Positions 49,944 through 63,050 of a DNA stretch of 64,000 bases are shown here, one piece after another (the first letter of the stretch is position 1; every line of letters begins with the position of its first letter). Below the pieces are notes generated by a model. The model saw nothing but the letters and a program-made list of their open reading frames with translations, searched no databases and was not told the origin of the DNA. Where the stretch lies: positions 40,868,606 to 40,932,605 of the forward strand of contig NC_089789.1 in NCBI RefSeq assembly GCF_040412425.1. Reading direction: 5' to 3'. A program made the translations under genes and the position numbers. The stretch is from Macrobrachium rosenbergii (Eukaryota > Arthropoda > Malacostraca > Decapoda > Palaemonidae).

Positions 49944-52900
49944 GTGAGGGAGTTTCAGGTGTTAGATTTGCCGTCAATTGGGTGAGATGTGCAATGGAGC
50001 CCGGTTTGTTTATCGTCAATGTCTGGGGGGATGATGGTGTTGATGACCCAACCAGCTGACATATCTGACGTTGGGTGGTTGTTGGTGCGTGGCTTTACGG
50101 AGCCGTCTTCTTTTTAGCTGCTTTTTGATCTCTGCATTTATGGCATGAATTGATAAAGCCCGAAAGACCTTTTGAAAAGAAAAAGACTCGCGGGTGTTTC
50201 TCGACTGTCAAAAGTCTGAACCTTGTATTTGTAGGGCAGGCTACGCCGCTCCTGGTAGCTGTTATTTCCCTTCTTTTTCCTTTTTTCTTTGTACTGTTGG
50301 TTAATTTGATGGCATAGATTATTAAATTAAGTCTGGGAGGCCCTTGGAATGATCTGGTTCCACGGGGATGTTCGGCTGTCAAAATACACGTACCGTGTAT
50401 TTTAGGGTAGGCTACCGGCAGCAGTTATGTTTTTCTATTTCTTTTTTACTTTTTATTTGTGTGATACACAAACCAAAAGGTTAATTTCCATATTCAAAGA
50501 GAGGGAAATTTAGAAAAGGGTGACTATCCATGATATGATTCGGAAGGCTCTTGTTTCACTACTAGGGAGGAATTTCATAGGTAGCCCAGACCTAAGCTAA
50601 TGTACATTGTATCATTAAATAATGGAAAAGGTATGTCTGGGCAAGGCTAGCTCTCAGCAAGATTAGCTACACCGATTATTTGAATGGAAAATATTTACAG
50701 GGGACGCTCAGTAAACCTAAAGGGTCTTACGCTATCTTTCCTTATTAGTTGCTAAGCCATGAATGTTTCTGTATATTGACTCCTCGAAAATGTAGTCATT
50801 TACTTGTATAACGTTGATGGGTAGTTTTGTTCGTCCGCACGCCAAAATTGGGTACAAACAATTTGAAAAAATAATCTAATCTGAAAAGACCTCATTAAGC
50901 ATTAGCAACATAACCTTGGCTATTTCACAAAATTGATAGAGATATTAGTATCATGCAGGTATTGCATTTCTGCAGCTTTGGTGATGTCTCCCAATTCATT
51001 ATCTCTAGGTGATTGCCAGTCAGCGCTGCTGTACCTCTGTTTTTGTAATTACAACATAAACCCAGTCACTTACGGTGCAGCTCCATGTTAGGTTACGTTG
51101 AGGAATGATAGGATAGGATTTGTAAAGTGTGTTATTATTGTTAGGCTGGTATTGTTACTCATCAGTATTATTTCATTGTTGTCATTTTATCGCTTACTAA
51201 TTATTAAATAAACCATATATATATTTTTCTGAGTTGGATGCAATTTAGAGAAGTGGAGAAAAAACTGATTTAGGCTTAGAGGAAAATTATGGAGGGAAGT
51301 GGCCTTTATCAAATTGATTTTAACATGAAAAATTTATTATTAGTATTATTATTATTTAGGTATGTGTCAAAAGATACACTTTTAAATGACAAATGGCTTT
51401 AGGAAAGGTAAATTTTTTCTCTATTACCAGACCAACTCATACCCAGTTTCACAGAGAACACCACAAACATAAAAATGATAATAGAAAATTTGTAATAGAT
51501 TTTTATCAGCTTTTCATATTAAGCACATTAAGGGGAGACAAGTACAAAACGCTTCATATTTAGAACTGGTATCAAGTCTGATATCTTGAAAAATGGAACC
51601 ATCTCTGCCTAACATAGGATGCCTTACCCTAACCTGCTACATGGGTGTCAGAGTTTTAACACTTTAAAGTGATTCCTGTAACCTATTAGGTATGGATGCC
51701 AATAAATTAGTATTTGTTTGATGGGTGTCATAGCTGTTAAATGTTAGAAAGCCAAATCGTATTCTCCTTGTTAAAATTGCAGATACCAACATAGAACTGC
51801 AGTTGTTTTGATAGAAAAAAATTCAGCAAAGCAACGTGTTGACTCAGGGAATTAGCCATTGTACTGTAATAATTATTGCTATTTCAAGTTATTAAAGTTT
51901 TATAACTTAGGTAAGTGCTTTTCCTTATGCTACAGCTTTTGTCAGCAAGGTGAACACCTTTAAATTTTTCTTCCACAGAATGATAGTACTGCAGTTCAAA
52001 CTGGTGTACAGTTTATTTTTCAAAGTTATGATATGTAGGAATTAAGCAGTTTTATAGCAGGGGTATTTGATATTGATTTAATGTTGGAGAAATCTGATTT
52101 AAGCTAGTTTTTTTTTTTTTATTAATTTTGCCATCTTAATCATTTTTCTGTGACTTATTTCAGCTTTCCTACGCTTGACTAGAAAGAGTGTCATACCCTG
52201 AATCATTTATTTTTCATTACCCACAAATTTTTTTATCCTAATCGACTTCCAACTCATTCATTTTCAGTGCTGTATTAAAAACCTTAAATTCAAGACTTCA
52301 GAAGTGTAGGTGAATAAATGGTTTTTCTCTTTCAGGCATATCTGGAAAATCGCAGATACTCTTTGCGTTAACATACACCACACGATACCTTGATCTTCTG
52401 ACCAACTTCATATCATTATATAATTCTTCTATGAAGGTTAGTATTGGAAACTAGTTGTATGGATATCCAGTATTCTTTCTTGCTATTGAATTGGTTTTGT
52501 TTACATTCAGTACTGTACCATATCTAGTTGGGCATACACTGTCGACCTAAATTCTGATTTGGTTCTAGCATTGTCTTTGGTTAAAAAAAAAAAGCATGTG
52601 TCTACCAACTTCTTCCCAGATGACTTAGAATTGGATGTGCTGGGTAAGGATGAGCATTTTAAAGTTTTCAAAACTTAACCTTTACAGTGTATTGTTTTTG
52701 ACCATAATGCAGTTAGATGATACACAGTAAAACTTACATAATTTTACCATGACATATTCATCTCTCACCCTTTAATGCGAAACTGATACCACAGTGTAGA
52801 GCACTGAAGAGTAACCACAATTGAAGCCTACTCATTGTCTAAATTTGGCACCCTCCACACCTCATCAATAAGCCACTTAGCACACTACATTTTAAATTAA

Positions 52901-54321
52901 GTCAGTCATCTTATTTACAGTGTCCAGCTAGCTAGTTCACAGAGGAATGTTTTATGCTCCCATCCAGTCAGTTTGATGTTGACGTGTGCATCCATGCATA
53001 CCTGTGTGCTGTTATTTGTACCTGTGCCATTTAGTGAGATTAAGTACATTGAGGAAGGTACGAGGTATGTAGGGGAGCTTGCTTGTCAAATTGACCAGAT
53101 TTGTTTGGCTGAGTGTGGCCATTCTCTCATAAAAAGGCAGAATGCATTAACTCCAAAATCCCCGTTTTGAGAAAATTAAAGTTAAAGATTTGAATGCTCA
53201 CAACTTTTCCCTTTTTGCTACTTACATCTGTGCCATAATGGCTACATTCTTCTCTCTCTTCCCTTTCCATAGATAACAAATTTGCAAAAAACGCTTTTTT
53301 GTGATGAATGTGTTCTGCCTTGTTATGACAGCATTCTTAGATATTTTAAGCCATTAGAAGACAAAAGCACAAATTGATTGAGCAGTTCAGCTACTGTATA
53401 TGTGTATGTAACCCAAGGCTTAAGCTGAGGAATAGAAGTAAGCGGGTTCAAAGGTAAGGCCGAATTTTAGTGTTGTTTAAATGGGTACAGTACTCCCTAA
53501 TTTAGGCTAACCAGTTTTGTACTTTGAAAATAAATTTGTTTTGAAATGTTATTTCAGGTAATCTTCCTTCTGGCATCATATGGCACAATCTACTTGATGT
53601 ACATGAGATTCCGAGCTACTTATGACCATAATCATGACACCTTCAGAATTGAGTTCCTGCTGATTCCTACCATCATCTTGTCTCTGCTGATCAACCATGA
53701 TTATTCTCCTCTTGAGGTATGCACACGAGTTAGACAAGTTTTCATTGTGTAGGATTTTTTGTATTATTGTTTCCCTTCCTTCTTGTTGACTAGGGAATGA
53801 GGGAGTTTGCTCTGCAATAATTGATGAAGATATAAAACTTGATGTAATAAACATTTAAGGATGTAGTGTGTTTATACAGCTGTACTGGTATATGTAAAGC
53901 TAAGTTTATGAACTGGTATCTTTGGAGAGGCTTTTATTAAGTACAGGATTGGCCTCTCAAGGTTAAGTTAGTTTGTCCTTTAAAGTATTTGTAGGTGACT
54001 TACACAAAGTTGCATTTTTCTTTTCATTTTATGAAGAATGAGACCTTGATAAATTTCTGAAAATTTTTTTCATATTAGTGTTACATAAATCGCAAGTTAA
54101 GTTGGTTCACTGCAGTTGCAACCAGAGAGTTGGAAGGGTTTTTATTATGCCTTAACAATCTACCAGTTGTCAAAGCAATCAGTTTCTCAGCAGTGGGTTA
54201 GCATTTCATGATGATGTGACTGCTGTAGTAAGTTTTGTATTAAGTGTTATGAAGGGAACCTGATGAGAACTACTAGTAGTATTAAATTTTTAAATTTAAA
54301 TGTAATGTGGGCTAGGAGTTG

Positions 54322-54391
<70 letters not shown>

Positions 54392-57361
54392 GTAAGTTAA
54401 TGACTTTGAAATGGATTTATAGAATGTGGGGTCTAATTTTTATATTTTTTATTCTCAGATCCTGTGGACCTTCAGTATCTATCTTGAGTCAGTTGCTATT
54501 CTTCCCCAACTTTTCATGGTTTCGAAGACCGGTGAGGCTGAGAGCATTACTTCACACTATTTGTTTGCTCTAGGGTCATACAGGGCATTGTACATTTTCA
54601 ACTGGGTAAGTACAGCGAAGTTCTCTGTTTCTGAAACATCTCAAACTGGGTACATTAACCTTTTGAGACTCAAGGATCCAGGCATTTATCTATTGCAAAT
54701 CATACACTGTTTATGGGCAACCAACTTTTTTTGTTCTGTCACTCACTGTTGATTTACTTTTAATACTGTAGTACTATAATACTTGTTCAGATGCCATTTT
54801 GAAGCTGGATGCTTTTACTGTACAGTATTTTAGTGTGATGAAAATTGGAAACAACAAAAATTCCAAATAATTAATTATAGAACAGTAGAATTACCATTAG
54901 ACTACACAATGGCAGTTAACATATCCCCTCTGGTAATGTAAGCATTACAGTTGTGTAATATGAAGAATATAGACTTGGAAAATATAGAGGGACAGGAGTC
55001 TCATTATACCATTTGTAAATTTAGCATGTGCCATTACTTGTGTATGAATAATGGAATGGTTTTAATATTTGTTGCTTTTGTATTCTTTGTTTTGTACTGT
55101 TGGTTAAATTGAGTGTAAATACGGAGATAAGTCACAAATTCAATGCTGAATATTCTTAAATATTTATAAATATCATTTTTATTTTTTACAGTGTGAACTG
55201 TTGTCACCATTTACACTGTTTGAACTGAGATTTTTCTGTTTATTCAGTAGATATCTAATAGCTGTTGTTCCAAAATATAGTAATCATTATAAATTTGCTG
55301 AAAAGGGAAGTAAGCAATTTTATATTGATGAGGTACAGAATATGGAAAGTATCTTCTTGAGTTGAGCTACTATAAATTTTATTTCTTTCACCAGATATAC
55401 CGTTACTATGTTGAAGGCTTCTACGATCTCATTGCAATTGTTGCTGGTGTTGTTCAGACTGTCCTTTACTGTGACTTCTTCTATTTATACATCACCAAAG
55501 GTAAGTTCTACAAGTGGATCAAAAATATTTCTGTACAGTACGATGACTCTACAGTACAGTTATAGCATTACTGTACTGGCCTTCCACTAGAAGGCTAAGT
55601 AACACATCGGGCACATTTCTACATCAGTCAAGACACTTTTTATGAAAGCATTGTCTGTAATACCATTTAGGGGACAGGATCATTTTGCTAATACAGCAGA
55701 TCGGTATACTAACAGAGTACAGCTGTATTTAAACCACTATCATGAAAGCACTTTCAGTGATGTTGGTATTAGCTATAGCACTACTGTAATAAAAGCACTT
55801 GTGATGGTAGCACAGTAGTAAGGTTAACGAGACACTTTTTATTTTATTTTATTTTTTTTTTTTTTACTAGTTGTAGTAATAGTCACAGTTTTTGCACAAC
55901 TGTATGTAGATTTGACAGTTTGGTAAAATTAAGACTCAGATATACACTCCTCTGTTATGTATATAAGTGCACGCTTAGATATTGTATGCTGCATTGGAAG
56001 AGCCAGATGTTTATGTGAAACTGCTAATAAATACAGTATTGTAAGGGAAACAGTGTATTTAAAAAGATGAAAAGTAATTTATGGAAATGTAAAATTTGCA
56101 TGAAAAAAAACTTAAAACAAAAGCAAAGAAATGAAGAGGAAATCTTAAAAAGCTAAACAGATATCCCATATCCAAACTACAGCACACCTTGAGTTATATA
56201 CTACGTGTGAACACCAGGCTTTGATTTGAATTGGTGGGATATATGCCTTTCTGTTGACCAATGACAGATGCACTTTATTTTTTACTTTAAATTCTCCATT
56301 CTGTCAAATTGTTAGAAGATCGTAAATAGTTTTGAGATTTTACAGAGGCTGATGAAAGGACAAGTTGAAATGTTTATGTAAACACCCTGAAATGACAAAA
56401 AAACCATGCTTCAGTGATTGGAAAAAGATTGTGTAGAAATAGTTGTGTGATTCTCTCCCATAGAATAGTAGATATGTGCATGGGGGGAAAATTTTCAGAG
56501 AACCTTACCTTACAGACCTTACAGTTCGTTCCTGTTGCCCCAGGTCCCTCAGTGTGAGGCACCTCTGAAGGATAGGTTATAGTTATAACAGGAGGAGATT
56601 ATGTAAACAAATAGAAATAATAAATACATGATTCGACAAAGTAAGAAAAGCTAACTTGGGGACATAGTGAAATAGTTATAGAGAGGGCAGTAAGAAGGGG
56701 TAGCAACGGCATGGACGACATGGTGAATAAGATTACTTTATGATACATGAATACACTATAGGAGATATGAAGTTGTGACTATAGAAGACAGAGTGCAGTG
56801 GAAAGATTACGTTGAGAGCCATTTGATAAGAGGGGATGAGGAACAGTTAGAATAGTAGTAAATATTGCAGTATCAGGACTGACTGGTTGGATGCAGAAAA
56901 TTAGGTAAAAGGGCTTAGATAAAGGATAAACATCAGGTGGGACAAAAGGAAGTTGAGAGACCAACCACTTGAAAGGGAAAGCTAACTTAAAAATGGTAAT
57001 GCAGGTGATGATGATTGGAAAGTGTGCTTATGTTTACCCTCAAACAAAAGAACTGGAAGACCACACCAGTTAGATTATCTTATAGCATAAGATTTGATAA
57101 AATGTTTATAGGTATCACCCAGCGTAATGAATTTAAATGTGGCTTCTGAAGTGGCATAGAAATATTCCAGTCAAGTATTAATTGAAAGACGATGATTTTT
57201 GTTTTATTTTTTTTTTTCTTTCCTTCCTTTTCTACTATTTTTATTTACAACTTCTGTTTTCTGTTTTTTTATGTAAACACTACATATTTAGAATGTTGTA
57301 GTAAAAGATTGAAATTTTCCTTGCAGTTCTTCAGGGTAAAAAGTTGCAACTGCCTGCTTAA
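49853..57361 (+). CDS. KdelR: KDEL receptor (ER lumen protein-retaining receptor), complete, 6 exons, 212 aa
   Basis: A seven-helix membrane receptor of the cis-Golgi that binds the C-terminal KDEL signal of escaped ER chaperones and returns them by COPI vesicles. Exons 49853-49943, 52336-52436, 53558-53716, 54459-54605, 55395-55500, 57327-57361 sum to 639 nt with consistent phases: 212 residues plus TAA, the exact family length. It starts [13 protein letters not shown] and ends [11 protein letters not shown]; conserved blocks include [51 protein letters not shown] and [12 protein letters not shown]. The C-terminal KGKK matches the COPI-sorting lysines; the Ser of the vertebrate KKLSLPA tail is Gln here. 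The start has A at -3. One family member; no sign of decay. Confidence 0.97.
50130..50455 (+). repeat. Diverged direct duplication in KDEL receptor intron 1
   Basis: 50135-50280 and 50305-50455 share the series GGCAT..ATT, a CCCG/CCCT...CCTT tract, CGGCTGTCAAAA/CGACTGTCAAAA, GTGTATTT/TTGTATTT, TAGGGTAGGCTAC/TAGGGCAGGCTAC and a T-rich end. Confidence 0.6.
50460..52330. other. KDEL receptor intron 1, remainder
   Basis: AT-rich, no feature seen apart from short ATT and T runs. Confidence 0.6.
52336..52436 (+). CDS. KdelR: KDEL receptor exon 2
   Basis: Acceptor TTTCTCTTTCAG ends at 52335; donor GTTAGT at 52437. It encodes (G)[19 protein letters not shown] and [14 protein letters not shown]. Confidence 0.96.
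53558..53716 (+). CDS. KdelR: KDEL receptor exon 3
   Basis: Acceptor GTTATTTCAG ends at 53557, donor GTATGC at 53717. It encodes [19 protein letters not shown] through [14 protein letters not shown] and INHDYSPLE. Confidence 0.97.
54326..54387 (+). repeat. (CT)n array, 62 bp, in KDEL receptor intron 3
   Basis: Ends 71 bp before the exon 4 acceptor, on the transcribed-sense strand. Confidence 0.97.
54459..54605 (+). CDS. KdelR: KDEL receptor exon 4
   Basis: Acceptor TTTATTCTCAG ends at 54458, donor GTAAGT at 54606. It encodes [20 protein letters not shown], then [16 protein letters not shown] and [10 protein letters not shown] 62-bp CT array lies about 70 bp upstream of the acceptor. Confidence 0.97.
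55395..55500 (+). CDS. KdelR: KDEL receptor exon 5
   Basis: Acceptor TTTCACCAG ends at 55394, donor GTAAGT at 55501. It encodes [20 protein letters not shown], then [15 protein letters not shown], ending in a split Val codon. Confidence 0.97.
56640..57050 (+). mobile_element. Possible LINE 3' end in KDEL receptor intron 5
   Basis: Broken frames give [18 protein letters not shown] and a basic stretch ending [15 protein letters not shown], reminiscent of the extreme C-terminus and 3' UTR of decapod LINEs. Weak; no catalytic motif. Confidence 0.25.
57327..57361 (+). CDS. KdelR: KDEL receptor exon 6 (11 codons and stop)
   Basis: Acceptor TTCCTTGCAG ends at 57326. TT completes Val, then [10 protein letters not shown] and TAA at 57359-57361. 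Too short to be found by length alone; the conserved tail and exact phase identify it. Confidence 0.95.
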
Positions 57362-58139
57362 ATTCATCCAGCAAAAAACTTGGTGCTGTCCTCCACTATG
57401 CAGGAGTCACCATCGCCCTACTACAGAACTTTTCATTCAGTCATCTGGATAACACTTCTCCAGTTATCAGAGAACTGTGAAATTCACTTACAGCATTAAG
57501 CAGTTTCTTGTGTCATTACCGTGGAAAAAGTTTTTATAATATTTTGCTCTTTAGTTCAAACAGTCTTGTTATATTAACTTAAGATGCATTTTTAAAAGAA
57601 TTAAGAGTGCGTTTAAGGATAAAGTTCAAAATAAATAGGGAAATGTTTCCTGTGAAAAGTAGAATTGTATGCCCTTTTTAATGTGTTGTGTTGTATTAGC
57701 TAAGTTTTATAGGTAATGTATGATAAAATCAGGTCTCCTTAAAAGAACTTTTGGAGGTGGTTAAGATGCACAATGAGAAGTACTGTCTTTTTTTTCATTA
57801 AATTTTTAAAGAACAAGTCGATGGGAGTCATTTCTTTCGGTATATCAGACATGAGGATTTCAGATTTTGATTAAATCCAGTTGTAGTTCGCACAAGAATA
57901 GATCATTGTATTGGGGTTTTAATAGTTATTATTCCAAGCCCTTTGCTCCCATCCACATTGTCCAGTGTTTTGAGGTAGTTTTCGCGTATTTTATTTATAT
58001 ACATATATATGACAGAACTTAACAAACACAGTTCATAAATATTTTTTGTTCACCTGTAATATCAGAGGGGTAGTTGAGGTTGTTTCTGTGAAAGTGATAT
58101 GATTTAAAGTACATATTAATAAAGATACTTTAAAATAAA
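57362..58139 (+). other. KdelR: Probable 3' UTR of the KDEL receptor with candidate poly(A) signals
   Basis: AT-rich, no open frame of note. AATAAA occurs at 57630-57635, 58118-58123 and 58134-58139; another AATAAA at 59225-59230 would give a longer tail. Which one is used cannot be told from sequence. Confidence 0.45.
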
Positions 58140-60040
58140 AGGAATGGAAGGTGGTCAATTGGGAAGTTTACCTGTCTTGAGTGTGTGTGGTCTGCAAATG
58201 AAGTAAACATGCTAACTGTCTGGAGCTTTAGTACTCTACTTCCCTCAGTTATAAGGCAAGAGATCCATTTTTACTATAGTTAGGCTATTTTCATATTTCC
58301 ATCATCTTCCACAATTTGGATTGAATGTTTTGCGTGGCATTATGGAAAACTGTGAAAAGGTGCGTAATCGTGATTGGAATTTGTCCTTTTGTACAATGTA
58401 TGACAAGGAATGGGATTGCTGTACTTAGAACATGTTCTGCTCATTTTCTGGTGAGTAATGTATTTTATCTTGGGCTACTCGATCCCAGTCATTGTCGTCT
58501 TGTCAAGGTTATGTGGATCCCAATTTATAAACTATGTAGCTTAGTGTGTCATTAGTTGAAGGATGTCTGATTATTTCTATCACTAGTTGCTTGAGAGTTA
58601 CACATTCATTTTTTTATATGTGGGTATTGCAGCAGAAACCTATTGAGTTGACACAATTGTTTTCCCTTCTCTTTAATGCCTTTATCTTCCTGTATGCACA
58701 TTTCAGACATTAAGTACTGTATTGTAGGATTATGATTGCAGTACTCAGTATAGTATTTTGTTTAGAAACATGGAAGTTGCATTGTTGTAAAAAAAAAAGC
58801 TTCTTTATACTTTTATTATTTTTTCATTTAAAAGATGCAGGGAAGGAAGATGGGAGGAAATATTGTTGAAAATCTTTTCTGGGTCCTTTGCAAAAGGATT
58901 CCATACCTACTGTAGTGAGCAGAATGTCATACATAATGTTAAGAACATTCCAAATGGGAAATGGATTGTCGATTGAAGCAATATGTAAGTTCTATCAATG
59001 CACCTTGTCATTTGCTAGTTTTAGATTGTTTAGTAGCTATTAAATGGTCTTTTCTCTGCTTTCCTTAGAGGGATTATTTATTTTACTCATTGATCAAAGT
59101 TCTAACAATATTTGTCCTGACATCTTGAATGCCTTCCTTTTTTTTGTCTAGTTGGTAAGGACAGTGGACATTTTTGTGACCAGTGAAGAGTTTACCAGCT
59201 ACTGCATTAGCAGATTACTGTGGAAATAAAGTTTATATGATACGGTAATGTTGTATACATGTCCTTTAGATACTGTATTCAGTATTCAGAATTGATGGAA
59301 ATTTTGATATCAGAAACAGCTTGTATGCTATATGTTCCTAGGAAGATTATCATCAGGTACATTGTCCATAGGGTGGAGATACTGTACTATCAGTAGCTTC
59401 TAGGGTAGGAATAATTATATATAAATTATGCTTCATTTACAAGTTATCGTGAGATACAGAAACTCTGAAATAAGTTTTACAAAAAAAACTCTCCTTAAAA
59501 GCCAAAGGCACCATGCTCTTGCTTTGAGAACTCCTTCATGCTGTGCATTTTGATTTATAGAAACCCACCTTACTGATACTTTTAGGGAAGATGGGTGCTG
59601 TGGATTTAATGTTATGGTAAAGTCAGTCCTCAATCATAACATCAGGATCTTGCCGTGTGAAAATAGGACTCAGGAGCTTGGGACACAACTGCCATGTAAA
59701 TAACTCCTTTGTTCTTTTTAATACAGAGGCTGATAGCTCAATAACAAGAAGGAAAGGGAGTGAGTAGGAATAAAAAGAATTGTAGGATTTAACTCCATTA
59801 GAAGTGATAGCTCAGTATTTGGAATAAAGGGGAAGCAGGAGGGGAATTAACCTTGGTGGCAGAGGAAAAGAGAGTCATCAAAGTGCAATCCTAAGATGAT
59901 TCCATATTTCCATTGTTGGTGGTTGTGTGAAGCTTTCCTGAGAGGAGGACCTCCCCTTAACTTCAGTGTACCAGTGACTGAAGTAGTACCTATGAAAAGA
60001 TCTTGAAAATTGCTTTTATTCAATACTTTTGGTGAGCAAA
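58140..60040. other. 3' flank, nothing recognised
   Basis: No exon-like stretch; may be part of a long KDEL receptor 3' UTR (AATAAA at 59225). Confidence 0.45.
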
Positions 60041-60255
60041 TAAACACAGGCCTAGAGGTGATAACGCCACACGAGCGAGAGGTCTACTGTTAGATTCCCA
60101 AGTGAACTGGTGCATGTCAAGCTAATTCCTGTTGGGCGTGTGTTAGCTTAAGTTGTAAATTATGTACCTGGTAGCTATTTGACTGTGGTGGATCATAGCC
60201 AGGGTGGAGAAGAGAATAGCTAGAGGCTAGCAACCTCAAACTTTAAGGCGTGCTG
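60041..60255 (+). mobile_element. SINE-like copy
   Basis: It contains GTAAATTATGTACCTGGTAG and GACTGTGGTGGATCATAGCC, paralleling 8800-8855. The head includes GAGAGGTCTACTGTTAGATTCC. Downstream of the KDEL receptor. Confidence 0.5.
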
Positions 60256-60390
60256 AAAACCGCAAGGATATCACCTTCTTGAGTCTATTTTTGAGTGAGA
60301 AAATGTCCATAGGCAAGAAAAATCATATGCAGCTATTGTAAAAAGTAAACTTAAGTAAAATTAAAATTGCCTGTATTTTCAAAACAGTGA

Positions 60391-60437
<47 letters not shown>
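60391..60437 (+). repeat. (ATT)n array, 47 bp
   Basis: Uninterrupted. Confidence 0.97.
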
Positions 60438-60438
<1 letters not shown>

Positions 60439-60589
60439 ATCAATGCTGTTGCAAAACAAGCGTAAAAGGATATTAAGTGAAAAGAAGGATTTAGTATTTG
60501 TAAAGAATTCCCCAATATTAATGTGACATCTCACCATTTCGTCATGTATGGGGCTGACAGACCACTGGGTCCCAGTGTTTTGGCAATGT

Positions 60590-61205
60590 CCATATAGGGT
60601 ACCTGACTAAAAAGCTTCCCCTGAATAGAATGTCCTTGGGTATAGATTTGTAGAGGTCAGAACTGGAATCAAATACTGATATAGGGTACCTGACTAGACA
60701 ACTTCCCCTGAATACAATGTCACTGGGTATAGTTTTGTAGAGGTCAGAATTGGAATCAAATACAGATATAGGGTACCTGACTAGAAAGCTTCCCCTGAAT
60801 ACGATGTCACTGGGTATAGGTTTGTAGAGGTCAGAATTGAAATTAAATACAGGCATAGGGTACCTGACTAGAAAGCTTCCCCTGAATGCAATGTCACTGG
60901 GTATTGATTTGTAGAGGTCAGAATTGAAATTAAATACAGGTATAGGGTACCTGACTAAAAAGCTTCCCCTGAATGCAATGTCACTGGATATAGATTTGCA
61001 GAGGTCAGAATTGAAATTAAATGGAGATATAGAGTACCTGACTAGAAAGCTTCCCCTGAATGCAATGTCACTGGGTAAAGATTTGTAGAGGTCAGAATTG
61101 TAATTAAATACAGATATAGGGTACCTGACTAGAAAGCTTCCCCTAAATAGTGTCCTGGGTATAGATTTGTAGAGGTCATAATTGCAATTAAATACAGAAA
61201 TAGAG
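60590..61205 (-). repeat. 87-bp minisatellite, about 7 copies, open on the - strand
   Basis: ACCTGACTA recurs at 60601, 60688, 60775, 60862, 60949, 61036 and 61123, exactly 87 bp apart; the last unit, near 61140-61200, is 3 bp shorter. As 87 is 29 codons, a - strand frame stays open from 61222 (first ATG) to 60542, repeating FRGSFLVRYP...NSDLYKSIPSDI. Units differ by point changes. Whether it is translated is unknown; no splice or promoter signal is evident. Confidence 0.85.
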
Positions 61206-61269
61206 ATGAGTAAATTAATCATTAGTATCAAAACGAAAATAAGCACTGGAACTACCCTCAAGCAAGAAT

Positions 61270-63000
61270 GTAACAGATGAAATATTGTAGATAATTCTCA
61301 AAGAAAAAGCTACATACTTTTGCTCAGAATCCTTATCAAAAGTGCCAGGTACAATTATCATTTGTAACGTACACACATTCGTTATAAGGAAAATATTTGG
61401 TGAACATAAATGAAAAAATGCAATTTTTTGCCCCCTTTTGCTGTAAAACAACTATTTTATTGTACCATACCAGTACTTCCTTTTTTTCCCCTAGTGAGAG
61501 ATAGAAATGGGATCGTATAGATTACTGTTGATAGTATTAGTAGCAGTAGTATTGTAGCAAAATTGTCTTTGTAGTAGCCTACAAACAAGTGTATATTACA
61601 TCGAAAATTAATTGTTTTCAATATTATTGCTGGCTTTCTTCCGGTACCACTGTCTTCATTCGTACCTGCCTGTTCTTAGATGCATGTATGTACGTGTGTG
61701 TGTGTGGTGGATAGTCTTTGCGATTTGTATCAATATTTTGCAGTGTTCACACCTTGTTAGTTGATATGTTTGCGTAAAAGAGCATTTAAAAGAGAAAGAG
61801 AGCGAGCAGTTGCCTGCTTCATTAACAGTCTTTATAGGCTCAATGATCGCGATAAGCCTACGTTGTAGGAAGAGGCGTTCAAGTTCCAGTGCAAACCTGT
61901 CCTATCTCATTCTTCCTTCCGTTTATATCCTCGTTCTTGTAATCTTGCCACACCCATGCCGTCCATTTTCTTTACCGCCTGTAAATTACCTTTCATTAAC
62001 TAGAACAGTTGTATCTGTGTAGAAATTTATTTGCAACTTAGCTTATCTTCAAATGTATTTTTTCCACGTGCCATTAACCTCATTCCGAAAAGTTTGAAAT
62101 TATAGTTGCAGTTGCAATGTTAGCATCAATATGGTTCCCAGTGCATTACGACGCTATCTTTATGAACAAGATGAATTATCATTAACCACCTTTCTGTTTA
62201 TCTAAAAAGGTCCCTAATTCGAAAGAAACATTTTGGGTTCATCGGTTAGTGCTGAATCGGTGTAGAACTGGAGCCCAACAGTACTTTGATATATGAGCTA
62301 ACTTTGACGAGGAAAATATCGAAAAATATCTCCTTTAGAGTAGAGAGCAAATTCTTACAGCCTGTTCTCTCCATGTTGAGGAAAATTTGGTAACACTGCA
62401 TGAGCGAAGTCATTTGCCCAAGACAGCGACTTGCTGTATGCACATGGCAAGTCATGCGAGGAAGTTAGGAAAAAATAAGTAGCCTAACACAAATTATGTA
62501 ATTCAGTATTCTTGCGTCAGGTTTTAACGACCTCGGGATCCGCCGAGAAAGAGAGAGAGGCGCAGAGACCACAGGAATAAGAATAATAAGAAGAATGTAC
62601 CGAACGCTTTTGTGTTCTTTCAACGCAATTTTCGAGGTGCTAGGGTAAATCAGTAGCAGTGAATTACACAGTCAAAATAACAGCAGAAAAACGCAAAAAT
62701 AATCGTTATAGTCTTTGTTTAATCTCTTAGACAATTTTATCAGTGCCATCTTGGAATACGAGTTGCCATGACTTAGGTTTTATGATGCTTTTCCCGTATT
62801 TTAGGTCTAAACTTTCCTGGAACTCGTGGCGGGAAAATTCTGACGCTTCCTGGAACCGCCTGACTTAAATATATACATCTCAACGTTGTTTATTTACTTA
62901 TTTTTCTTCATTTTGCTTTTCATGGGAGGTTGGGAAACATGGAATGTTGTAATAAGGATGCAATTTTACATTTAGGAAACTTGAATATACATTAAGTCCG
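61270..63000. other. Unassigned sequence left of the candidate exon
   Basis: No homology seen; short frames only. 62500-62580 is purine-rich. Confidence 0.5.
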
Positions 63001-63050
63001 GTTGTTTATAAGTGACACTGTCAACTTTATTTTTTTTTTTTTTTTTGCAG

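Noticed and set aside
49751..50059. Longer KDEL receptor N-terminus or read-through into intron 1
   Set aside because: The family start MNIF and the phase-1 donor at 49944 are unambiguous; the frame beyond is intron.
60590..61205. CRISPR array
   Set aside because: The 87-bp units are contiguous with no unique spacers, and the genome is eukaryotic.
60542..61261. Secreted protein with a signal peptide encoded by the minisatellite
   Set aside because: The leader MRVVPVLIFVLIL starts at TTG, not ATG; from the first ATG the leader is shorter and no promoter or splice signals are seen. Kept only as a finding.
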